Below, piece after piece: positions 46,598 through 57,204 of a stretch of 64,000 bases of DNA (the first letter of the stretch is position 1; the number at the start of each line of letters is the position of its first letter). The DNA is from Poa pratensis (Eukaryota > Streptophyta > Magnoliopsida > Poales > Poaceae). The stretch spans positions 118,320,100-118,384,099 of the forward strand of contig CAMZMU010000041.1 in assembly GCA_947311845.1 (NCBI GenBank), in the 5' to 3' direction. A program made the translations under genes and the position numbers. Under the pieces are notes generated by a model. The model did not search any database and was not told the DNA's origin. It saw only the letters and a program-made list of their open reading frames with translations.

Positions 46598-46792
46598 GGC
46601 CCAGTTCTTTTGGCGGCTTCTCGAGAAACTGCCCCTCCCCTAGCTTCCTGGGAAGCCGCCCCAAAAATTGAGAGTGCTTCCAAACTCAATGTTAGTTTCC
46701 TTTTTTGGAAGCCTAGCTAAATTTTGGGGCGGCTTCCCCAGGAAGCTGGGGGAGGGGCAGCTTCTCGGAGAAGCTGTCAAAAGAACTGGGTC
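46598..46792. mobile_element. PIF/Harbinger (Tourist-type) MITE, 195 bp
   Basis: The left end GGCCCAGTTCTTTTGGCGGCTTCTC pairs with the right end GAGAAGCTGTCAAAAGAACTGGGTC. TTA lies on both sides (46595-46597, 46793-46795). A 3-bp TTA duplication is the Harbinger signature. The element forms a near full-length hairpin (CTAGCTTCCTGGGAAGCCGCCCC against GGGGCGGCTTCCCCAGGAAG). Confidence 0.88.
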
Positions 46793-46899
46793 TTAATCGC
46801 CGTGATATTTTGGTGGTCAGCAACCAAATATATCGTCACAAGTGAAACCTCAAGAGAATGACGCGTGGAAATTCAGACTAGACTGGCCTAATCCTCCGG

Positions 46900-48080
46900 C
46901 AAAGCTCGGGCCGGCGGGATGATTTGCTCCTTCGCGAGCGGTTGGTGCGACCCGCGGCATGGGAGGTGGTACGATCTCGGCAATGGGCCAGCGCCGGTGG
47001 CGGGCGTGGAGGAGGTCGGCGTCAGTAGAGGAAGGTGCCAGAAGGCGGCCTAGCGCGTTGCGGCGCTGCGGTGCGGGGGCTGATATGCATGTGCTCCATC
47101 AGGGCCTGCGGGCCGAGGTTGGCGCGCGCCTGGAGCGAGCGGGGGTGGCAACTGCTCGCGTCCGGTGTTGCTGCTGTGGAGGTGCCGTTGGAGGACCTGC
47201 GCATGGAGATCGAGATGAGATGACCTGCATATGGAGGAGAAGAACGGGAAGGGGAAGCTGGGGCAGCTTGCCTAGGACAAGGTCGAGTGGTCGACGAGGT
47301 CCATTGTGGCATGAGGTGTCGCGTGTGGATTCCGGTGTGCGGTGCAGCTCAGTGGTCGGCGACAGCCCCCCTGCTTGGCTTGTTGCTCCTAGCGCGTCAT
47401 AGTCGGGTCAAGCTCCGGGCGAAAGCCCTGCACCGACTACGGTTGGTGCCGACGGCGGCGGCACCTTCAGGCGTCGTTCTCCTTCTTGTTTGCGTCGTCG
47501 AGGAGCTTGATTCGGTCCGACGCGATTGGTTTCAAGATTTCCGGGTGAAAACCTAAACTCCTTCAGAGCGGGCGACGGTGACATACACGTTACTACCTTG
47601 TTGGAGGCGTCACCTTGGACTCTTGGCCCTCACGGTGCGCTGGCTTCGTGATGGCTAGGCAGGATGGCTTTGTAGTCGGATAGGCGGACGCCGGGGCGGC
47701 AGCTCCGGACGGTGGTGGTACGTCGAGGCGGCGGTCTCGGTCTCCTCTGCAGCGATGCTCCTATGGGACAGGGTCGTGGCCTATCGGCAGTTTTGGGTGG
47801 TGACCTAGTGCTACGTGGGCAGCAAGTTCGTCGATCTGGCTGGCTCGGCTTCGTGCAACGCGAAGCCTGATCAGGTAGCAACGTCGGGGCGGCGCCCCAG
47901 GGATTGGCACAGCTCTCGAGGATTGCTAGCGGTTTGCATGTGTAGCTCGGGCTACGAGATGGCCAGGTCGTGCGGCGTTGCAGCTCATGTGTGGCTTTGG
48001 TGCCGGGTAGTGTAAGTAGGGGCGGCTGCGCCGGAACCAGTGGTGTGCCTCCGTTGTGTTTGGTGGACTTGCCGGCCGTC
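46900..48080. other. GC-rich retroposon-like sequence upstream of EF-P
   Basis: Overlapping GC-driven frames on both strands, and phrases shared with 12860-13900 and 24879-25741 (GGGTGAAAACCT, GGAGGCGTCACC), point to dispersed repeat sequence. The last 100 bases before 48185 probably hold the EF-P promoter and leader. Confidence 0.4.
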
Positions 48081-48184
48081 ATGACACTGACAGGTCAGTC
48101 CCACCCGTGTCATCCTCTTCCTTATCACTATCGCGTGACTCACTCGCGCAGGCGCACTGAACGAACAGACGGAGCACCAAAACA

Positions 48185-51100
48185 ATGGCTGCTCTCCGCC
48201 ACCTCGCCGGCGCCACCCATAATCACCGTATCGCCGCCAACTCCTCCTCCCTCTTCGACCTCCAGCGACCGCCTTCCTGCCTCCCCGTCGCGTGGCCCGG
48301 CCCCTCCGCCTCACGCCCCTGCGCTCCCGCTCCCCCACCCGTGAGTAGCCTCTCCTGGACCCTAACCTCTCTGCAATTTTCTACCGGAACCTTTTTTCTT
48401 TCTATACGTGGTCTCACAGCCTGTTCCGTTCAGGGCTTTATGGGCTGTCCAGCAACGACATCAAGGTAGGAATCAACATCGAGGTGGACGGCGTGCCGTG
48501 GAAGGTTCAAGGTAACAGCTAAAGCCTCAGTTCTCGCACCTGACTGCATGATATTCGGAAATTCAATCAGAGAATAAGGTTTTAGGAATTTCGTAGTCCT
48601 ATCTATGGTAGGATTTTAGGGGTTGTCTTCGAGAACAAAAATCACATATGAATCCTTACTTCCTTTCACTTTTGGAGGATTCCAAACATGAAACATCCAC
48701 ACCAACCTCTTGTTTTCCAAATTTTAGAGTCCCAATGCAACACATATCTTTGTCCTTACACTTTTCTCTCTAATCAAGAAATTGCTCTGGAGCATCCATA
48801 TTGTAGTAAGAGGAAAATCTGTCTGACTGTCTGAATCGTTGTCGTAAGGTCAGGTGTACATTGTACAAACCTCGGTGTGTTGAGTTGAGGTGACGTGACA
48901 TCCAATTCCTATGATTTTTCTATTACTGTTTTTCCCACCCAAACAGGCCCGCAATCGCAATGTACGTCCTCTCTGCTATGTTAACAGGGATATTTCATAC
49001 CTTTCCCTGTATAATCAAGATGTCTGCTGTGTGCTGTGCACAAAATGTCTGTGAATGTAACATTTCGTGCTAATTTGATTTGTGATATAACCTTTCTGCA
49101 AATAAATTTCCTTCAAACCAGTCTGTGTATTTTAAAAGGAATGTGAGACTGTTTTTGGTTGTCAGTTGGACCTTTTTTTAGATATGAGACGGCCACACAG
49201 CGAAATAAATTTCCTGAAAAAATGTTTTTTTCCAAAATAATTCTAAGGAAAATGCATAGTACTAGCTTACCAGTAGAACAGATACAGAATTAAACTATGA
49301 TATGTAATCTTTGATAGCCTCCCAAAATCAGGGAAATCAAGTGATCCTAGTGAACAACCTTTTTTTTTAGTCTCTGCAAGAACAGATGGGCTTATCTTGG
49401 TTTAATCTTCATATCCTTGACATCTAATTTTGTGCCACCTATGGTTTTTCCTCTTTCTGAGGTATGCTTTCACTTTTAATACACCCTCAGTGTCATATCC
49501 TTCAAACCTTTGTTGTGAAACTTCTAGCGGGCTGAGCTTTATAGCTTCTGCACAGTGCTTAACTGAAATAACAGAACTAACAGTAACAGAGCAGATAAAG
49601 ATGATTCTCTACATGTGGAGAGCACAGGCTCAAAAAACTATATCATAACTTGCAATCTATTATTAATGTACTCTGCTTTATTTCACATGCTCAACATGAA
49701 AATATGTAGCAATGAAACTTTCCCTGTCCATGCAACTACAGAGTTTCTCCATGTCAAGCCTGGAAAAGGTGCCGCTTTTGTGAGGACTAAAATGAAAAAT
49801 TATATCTCCGGCAACACAGTTGAGAAAACCTTTCGAGCTGGAAGTACGGTAATCTGATCAGAAACTCACTTTTCAGAATCTGAACCTGAGTTTAGCAGTT
49901 CCTTTTTTGCATCTGTAATTCTATATTTGCACTAATTAGTAAATCAAATAGTGAGTGTTTCCTTATCTTATTAGTGTTGTATGCTATTTTTTTTCTCCTG
50001 CTGTGGGTTGGCTTTCTATGTAGTGCTCATCACTTTTATCACAGCACATTTAGTTCTGCAACAGTTTACAGTTGCCACTTTGTTACATTTTCAGATCCAG
50101 GAAGCTTCTATTTCTAAGGAAACCAAACAGTTTACGTACAAGGATGGCTCCCAGTTTGTGTTCATGGATCTGGTAGATGCATCTATTTCACTCAAATATG
50201 TCATGTCCACACTTATCTGCTAGCTGCCTATATCTATATGTTTCAAATGTTTACCTCATTACATCTGCTCTAAATGATGAGCTAATTGTAGAGAGTTAGC
50301 GAGATAGAGTAAGCGGGGTAACAACGTCTGCTTCTTTTACCTAGATAACTATGGGCTGAGTTGTGCACAGATCACTGAAGTAGAAAACTTGGGCATGCTT
50401 CACATATTTGATAATTGCATGACAAGGCTTCAGTTTATTATGGAAAAAACACGCTCCAAATTTTGCATCTAGAAAGATTAATGAAAACAACGAACTAGAG
50501 CCAGAGGTTGTCTCCTTTTTACAGAATTAATGACCCAATTTTAGAGAAGTGGAATTTGAATTTTCTGTCATCCCAGAAAGCAAGATATCTGCATGTAAAC
50601 CAAGCCACTTGATTCTGTAAGAACATGATCAGATTAAATGTTGAAATCCCGCTAGTCACACACACGGGCATTTTAGAAGGACGAGTGAAGTATTTCGTTA
50701 CAATAAAATTTAACTTACCAGTTACTGTAGTAACCAGTGCGGGAAGAAGTGTCCTCTTTTGCAGACAACCTTCAATTATATTTAGAATACACTATCTGTT
50801 ATAAAATACCAACACATTGCTTAATAGCGATCAGTGCTGTGCAATTTTCAAGTGTACAATGTTTTCATCCTATTTCCCTTTCCAGACGACCTTTGAAGAG
50901 AGTCGCTTAAACGAGTCAGATGTTGGTGACAAGCAAAAGTGGTTGAAAGAGGGAATGGACTGCATTTTGTTATTCTGGAACGGACGGGTATGTTCAATTA
51001 TTCAGTCGACTAATTAACTTCTAATATTTTTAGATACTATGCTACTTGATCGTGTTACATATTACTGCACAGCATGTGGTAAATTTTGGCCACTGACAAT

Positions 51101-51493
51101 AGCAAATTCTGCAGATCATCGATTTTGATCTTCCCATCACTGTTAGGCTGACCGTAACTGAGACTGATCCAGGGCAAGGTGACAGTGCACAAGGTAGCGA
51201 AATATGAAGATATTTTATGTTCATATTATCGTTTAGTTATGCATCATGCTAATAAAAGTAGTTCGACGCTTACAATGTAGTCACAAAGACGGAAAGACCA
51301 CAGAATAGTCTCGGATATTTCTTTTATGATGTACATTAACATCAGCTGAATCATCTTCGTACCGTGTTTCGCAGGAGGAACAAAGCCTGCAACCGTGGAA
51401 ACAGGAGCTGTTATCAATGTGCCGTCTTTCGTTGATGTGGGCGATGATGTCCTTATTGATTCGAGAACCGGCCAGTATATGAGCCGCGCATAG
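48185..51493 (+). CDS. Plastid-targeted elongation factor P
   Basis: EF-P binds between the ribosomal P and E sites and helps peptide bond formation; this form has a plastid-type N-terminal extension. Seven exons fit: 48185-48344, 48434-48511, 49742-49848, 50095-50172, 50886-50987, 51115-51193 and 51375-51493, giving 240 aa. Exon 1 (residues 1-54) is Ala/Pro/Ser-rich and fits a transit peptide. The KOW-like N domain follows ([36 protein letters not shown]), with Lys at the loop tip (GKG). Domain II is [12 protein letters not shown]...[13 protein letters not shown], and the C domain ends SKP-type ([12 protein letters not shown]...[11 protein letters not shown]). All introns are GT-AG. The exon 1 donor must be GA|GTAGCC at 48344 to keep frame; the neighbouring, better-looking GTGAGT would not. 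The frame is otherwise undamaged. It is convergent with TOC75. Confidence 0.93.
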
Positions 51494-51757
51494 AGTGGAT
51501 ACCAGACAAACCACCAACAAACAACTAATTTCTCGTCCGCACAATTTTGGTTTATTCATGGACCTTATGAAAGTTCCGTTGAAACTTCAATCAACTGGGA
51601 CGCAGACTCCTTCAGCTAAAACTGTGTAATCCAACATGGAACAAATACTGCAGGAACACTTTAGCTATCAAGCAGTTGAGGGTGAAATATGTACATGCTA
51701 AATAATCTGCAAGCCCTTTTCCTCATTGCTGGAGCTGGGTGAAACGGATCATCCAGT
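51494..51757. other. Convergent 3' region between EF-P and TOC75
   Basis: Only 264 bases separate the two stop codons, which face each other, so the 3' UTRs probably meet or overlap. No separate feature is visible. Confidence 0.7.
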
Positions 51758-54700
51758 TCAGAATCTCTCGCCATATCTGAAGAAAAGTGCTCCAGTGCCA
51801 GCATTGTGGTCGACGGCGTACTCCGCCCTGATTGGGCCAAGCTTAATGCCGACGCCATATGATGATCCATGGCCAGCACGTCGGAAGAACTCTGTAGGGT
51901 TCCCCTTGACATCCTTGGAGCTCCCGAGGTCGGTACCATGCTCCGCAAAAGCGTAAACCTGTGTGTTCTTCATCATGGGAACCGGGAGGCGCACCTCGGT
52001 GGCGACCTACATGATAAAGGCGCAGAAATTGTTCATCAGTTCAGGAAGAACTTGAAACTTATTAAGTTTATTAGTGGTCGATTTTGTTCTTTAAAAATTT
52101 CCATGCGTCCCAATTGAGGAAAGTGATTTTTGCAAACGGATTCACCTGGTACAGTAGTACTTACCTCGAGAAGGTTCCTAGAAGCGCCGAGTTCCCCCAT
52201 GCCGTAGCCCCTGACCGAGTGAGGCCCTCCAAGCGCGAACGCATCGTAGCTTGGCAGATCTCCCACACAGCCTGCGTAGCGGCCATGGGCGACAAGAACG
52301 GCCGGCGGTGGCTTGCCGGCACCATTCTTTTGCTTGTTAAGATTCACAAACTTTGTCACCGTCAGCTGATGGCGGTTGAAGAACGGGTTCTTGCTCCCGA
52401 TGCCTAGGCCCTGGTCCAACTGCAGCGCACAACAGATGAAGCTTTTCGTCAGAGGTTTGCAAATTTTATAGAACTACTCTTTCATGATTTGCATACTCTT
52501 GAACTTTCGAAAGATACAAGGATTGCTCTGAGGAGTGAGGACCATACCTGGAAGATGCACCTGTCGCCAATGGTCGCGCCATTGACGAACTCTGTGTTAT
52601 CCCGGGTCAGATTGGCCTGCAGGAACGCCATCCGGTCCACGCCGGTGCCGCTGAACGTCGTGGGTGGGCCATCCATACCCAGGGCGCCGGTGGCCGTAGT
52701 CCGGAGCCCGTGCGTGCACACATCATTGCTCTCATCACGCGTCGTGATCTCCTCCATCACGAGGCCATACGTGAGCGTGCTCTGCTTCGTGAGGTTCTGC
52801 GAATCCATGATTGCAATGTTTAAAATTCATTACTCACGTTGGATATGATTCCTATGTGAAAGAGGTCATTGATTTGTGAAAACCTCTGTTATGTTAGCTT
52901 TGATTCCAACTCTGTCGATCCAGATAGGTGGAGCATCATCCATGTTGGGGCCGGCGACAAAGACAGGGCTGAGTTTCCTGGTGTTGAAGCAGCTAGTTTT
53001 GAAGGTGCGGTTCCTGCTGCGGTCCTCCACACCGTCTAAGTAAGGATGTGTATACTCAATCTTGAACGAAAGATCATCCTAAAAGCCAAACATAAACATG
53101 GATATATATATAAGAGATGTAAGAATACCTAAGTAAGGATATATAAACTAATGCCTTGCATGCATGTGACTGTTTCCAAAGTAACCAAGAAGCAACCAAC
53201 AAAGCTGGAATAAAGCTCATTCATAAAACAAAATCACCCATTACCAACTCACCTGAGGGTTGAGCAAGTTGCTGGATGCAACCGAACCAGCGAGAGATCT
53301 GTTCAGGCCACAGATGTTGCGGTGCTCAAACGACACACTTCCTCCAGGTTGAATGGATTCCTGATTAAACAAAGCTCTCCATTAGATATAAATACATCAG
53401 GTTCAGCAACAGGACTAAATTACAGTGATGGACAGCTTCACCGCTTATCATGAACTTGTCCAGCAATTTTTGAGACAGATATTATAAAGATCAAAAGGTT
53501 GCGAATATGTACAAGAGTTGGTCTTCCCCCAGGCCCTGGCACAATGTTCCACTGTGTGGTTACGTCCACTGATTTGGGATCCTGTTCATTGAGCTTGACT
53601 TCGACCAATACGCCCCCTTCTTTTGGTTTCATCAGGGCATGGATTCACCTCTATGTTTGAGAATAAACCCAGCGCATTTAAGTTCTTAAGAGCCTGCTTC
53701 CCTGCCCCGATGTTAAAGATATGGCCTGGTCGAAGCTGTAACACATCAACAGAGACAAGTCAAATACGGAAGTCCTTTGCATTTCATATCAAGAAAAAAC
53801 ATTCAAACAGTATTCAGCGCATTGTAGCATAGTAAGTTGGTAACCAAGCAATTGCTTGCACATTGAATTCATTTACTTCCTCTGTTAATTAATACAAATC
53901 CGAATTTAATCTTGTTAGGCGTGCATGCACTCATTGGCGCTCTATGCTATCTAGTAAGTGATGTTCCGGTCAAAATGCGCCTTACAAAAATAAACGGAGG
54001 GGGACATGTTAATGAAGTGTGAAACTTGATAAGAACATATAGTATTACTGAATTACTGAACTGAGGAAGGATAAGAACGTTTTAGTGAATATGGTAGAAA
54101 ACTTATCCTAGCTGAGAATGTTGGTTTCAGGTAGCGCATTGGGGTTTTTCAGTACCTGCTGGGGCAGTTCCCTGTCAATTACAGAAAGATGGGTCTTCCC
54201 CTCGATGACATGGCCGAGCTTGTCCAGGAACTGGTACTCAACGCCGGCGACCTCCCCCTCGACGATCTCAGCCACAACCTTGCCGGAGTCAAGGTTCCCG
54301 AAGTTGACCATCTGCGCGCAGACGAACCCCTCGTTGTGGTACCACCTGAGGACGTGGTCCCTGATCCTCTGCAGCAGCCTGGCGCTCACCGGCCCCTGCT
54401 TCTTCACCATCTCCGCCACCTCCCTCCGCACGGGCTCCGGCAGGATGCACGGCTTGGTGGCGTTGCCGAGGCGCCGCTGGTACTCCTGGTCCTGCCTCCG
54501 CCGGAGCGCCATCTTCTCCCTCAACGTCATGTCGTCGTCCTCGGTCTCGTCGGCCTGCGCCGGCACGAGGCCGCCCACGTTGACGCAGCTGAACCGCTTC
54601 GCCGGGGGCCAGAAGCTCTCGGCGTAGGAGACGGTTAGGTCGAGGGTGCCGTCGGGCTGGGGCCTGACCGCCTCGACGTTGACGCGCTCGAACATGCCGG

Positions 54701-55145
54701 ACGAGGACAGCGCCTCGAGCTCCCCGAGCAGCTGCGACCGAGTGTACACGCCGCCCGGCCGCAGGTCTGCCGTCTCGAACAGGGGGTCATCGGACCCTGT
54801 CACGCGCACGCCGCTGTCAACGAACCTGACGTCGGAGACCTTGTACCGCTTCGCCCCCTTCAGCCTCGCGAACGGAACAGTCATCCTGGCCCCGAACTCA
54901 TGCGCGTCCCAGTCCCTCGACGGCGGATTCTCCTCCGCCGCGTGCGCCGGGCCGGCGGTGAAGAGCCGCGATAGGAAGCCTCCGAACCCACAGCCACCGC
55001 CGCCAGGGGGAGGAGGACCGGTGCCGTCGGAAGAGGCGGCGGCGGAGATGGCGGAGGCGAGGGCCCTGTTGCGTGGGGCGGCGGAGCGGGACTTGGGGTT
55101 GGAGGACGAGATGGCCATGGCGCCGGAGGCGGAGCTGAACACCAT
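51758..55145 (-). CDS. TOC75: TOC75 protein import channel of the plastid outer envelope (one frameshift)
   Basis: Toc75 is the Omp85-family beta-barrel that forms the import pore of the TOC complex. Exons on the minus strand are 54156-55145, 53513-53735, 53253-53360, 52884-53078, 52548-52796, 52165-52419 and 51758-52006, about 755 aa. The N-terminus has a Ser/Ala transit peptide and a short Gly-rich stretch (PPPPGGGGCGFGGF). An AHA-type processing site follows, then POTRA repeats (RYKVSDVRFVDSGV; GMFERVNVEAVRPQPDGTLD; ARLLQRIRDHVLRWYHNEGF). The barrel carries VGDLPSYDAFALGGPHSVRG (the Omp85 RGY-like loop) and ends FFRYGERF with a terminal Phe. The start is the first ATG in frame, 55145. Exon 2 has one extra base in the T run 53627-53629 (plus strand), where NPCPDE shifts out of KEGGVLVEVKL. 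All other junctions keep phase 0. Confidence 0.93.
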
Positions 55146-55211
55146 TGGCGCTGCCGCCGTGGATGGATGTGGTGTGGTGATCAAGGGTTTGCTATGGTTC
55201 GGTGGGGTTTA

Positions 55212-55715
55212 AGGGGAAGGCCGGGTTGGTCATGGATATTGGATAGGGAGACACCATGACTCCATGATCTCCAGCCGTCTTTTCCACGACTTCTATTTGG
55301 TGCCTGTTTGAGTCCATCACGAAATTCTACTGGCGGCTGGACCCAATTATGGTTTGCATTCTGGGTGTGACTAATTGCCGGTCGAATAAAAAATAACTTA
55401 ATTCTGATGACACTAAATCTCATGTCTAACACGAATGACGAAGCAAATCAAACAATAGATGACATTTTTCTCAGTAACTCCACTTACAACTGAAAAAATA
55501 TCACTTGCAACACAACTTGCAACTCATTGCTCATAGGACTTGACTAAGCCCTAGCTAGTTTTTTTTAACTGAAGCGTTAACTAGTTGGGACTTAGCAAAA
55601 CCCTTTTTTTTAACTGAATCTTTATCCTGGTTGTTTATAGTTTTTTTTTTGGCAAAAGTGGTGTGGATTAAACTCTCAGCAATCAACCTGTCGAAAAAAA
55701 CATTTGATACTCGAG
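55212..55715. other. Upstream region of TOC75
   Basis: This probably holds the TOC75 promoter. Beyond about 55440 it is AT-rich with short duplicated phrases (TTTTTTTAACTGAA at 55561 and 55607). No gene is seen. Confidence 0.5.
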
Positions 55716-56576
55716 CTTTTTTTGCATGGTAATACGATTCTCATTGATAAATAAAAAACGAGATACAAAGTACGTATACACCGATCTTACAGATCTGGAA
55801 AGATAGGATAAACATATATGACAAACCAACGCCTATCCATCTTCTTCGACACCACAGTAGCAGCCACCAAAGAAAAAAATAGACAGATCACCTCTTCACC
55901 CGAGCTCGACGTGGTTCCATCGCTGATCATCAGCTTTTCGGACCTCCAAAGTAGTTTGTCATAGGACAAACCATTGCCGTTGAAAGAATCAGATCGGGGC
56001 AGCACGACTCCGGACACGCAATCGAACTTCAGCACTGGCACCCCCGCACGATGACGTCGGAGTAGGGAACCAGAACCGTCAGCCTCCAACTACGAACCCA
56101 CCACAAGGTGCATCATCTTTCAGCTGTCACCAATGCAGACCACCGTCTGTACGTACTCCTGGACAAATCCTCTCTGCTCCACCATGGTGCCGGAGACAAC
56201 GCCGCAACAACGGGGACAAAGCAGGAGGAAAAACCCATCAGATGGAGTCGCCGCCGCCGCCTCGCCGACACCATCCATGAACCCTACAGCCACCGATCTA
56301 AAAGATCGGCAAGCACACAGTGCCACCAACTCCGAGACGCCGCCATGAATGACAACGCCAGTGTGGGAGTAGAGTTAAGGTAGATTTATTTTCCCGGGCG
56401 CTGCTCCCACCACCCCAACGGCGCACCATGCCAGAAACTTCCTAACCCTAACGGGGTCCCCATCCCTCCTGTCGCCGGAGCGGCAAGCGGAAGGAGAGGG
56501 GCCTAGCTCTTCTGCCGGTGGCCTGCGGCGGCTAGGGTAGGAAAGCTGAGTCGCCTCGCGAGTCACGCCTCACGAG
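55716..56576 (-). mobile_element. Retroposon-like segment, minus orientation
   Basis: It starts TTTTTTTGCATGGTAATACG and continues as GC-rich non-coding sequence resembling 45222-46010 in style (GACGCCGCCAT, CCGGAGACAACG). No coding domain. Boundaries are approximate. Confidence 0.4.
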
Positions 56577-56698
56577 CGAAGCATTTGATACTCGAGCTGG
56601 CGGAAAGAATTTCAATGGCCCTTGACCAAAATACTGTATTTGTACCTGTTTTAAGAAAAAAATCGAATTTGTACCTGTTTTAAGAAAAAAATCGATGG

Positions 56699-57018
56699 AG
56701 GACTGAGCTCTAGCTCAGTGGCAAGCTCTAGCAGTGGCTAGGCTGCCCGCCCGGGATCGATTCCTCAGGAGCGCATTTTCGGGTTGTCTCACCAAGGTGC
56801 ATAGGAACAGTGTACGACTGTACTGTTCAATAGGAACAGTACGCCTGTGAGCCACATGAGGGAAAAAATCCCATACCAGGCAAGCAAGTTGGGTATAACT
56901 TGTAGGTCTAGGTTAGGTACACAGCTAGTGGTGTGCGTGTGGTGTGTGTGTGGTGTGCGTGGTTGTGTGTCTGATCAGATACTACAACTTGTATCCACTT
57001 AAGAGAGGCGCAAAAAAA
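56699..57018 (+). mobile_element. tRNA-derived SINE, about 320 bp
   Basis: Internal RNA polymerase III promoter boxes are present: box A TAGCTCAGTGG (about 56713) and box B GGATCGATTCC (about 56753), spaced as in a tRNA. The element ends in an A tract (57012-57025). The flanks share AAAAAAATCGATGG on the left (56685-56698) and right (57019-57032), a target duplication of up to 14 bp. The body contains a G/T-rich simple repeat (56930-56970). It lies 3' of the VSR gene (which is on the minus strand). Confidence 0.87.
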
Positions 57019-57204
57019 AAAAAAATCGATGGCCGCTGAGCTGACGAGTTCGGGGCTTAGCCGAAAGACCCGGCCGATCTGATCGATGGGATTTATTTCC
57101 CAATGATTATTGCAAGATGATATGGAAATTTACAGGATGATCTTAGTATGCTGTACATAAGTCAACAACTCTAATAAGCTGGCAGAAAGAAGCTGTGTTG
57201 CAGT

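Noticed and set aside
47630..48338. Minus-strand frames of 117-150 codons near EF-P
   Set aside because: Low-complexity Arg/Pro/Ser composition, overlap with EF-P exon 1 and repeat-like DNA, no domain.
54118..54638. Two long plus-strand frames opposite TOC75 exon 1
   Set aside because: They are antisense shadows of a GC-rich exon with firm Toc75 homology.
56699..56775. Functional tRNA gene
   Set aside because: Box A and box B are present, but no cloverleaf can be closed and the sequence continues into a SINE body with A tail.
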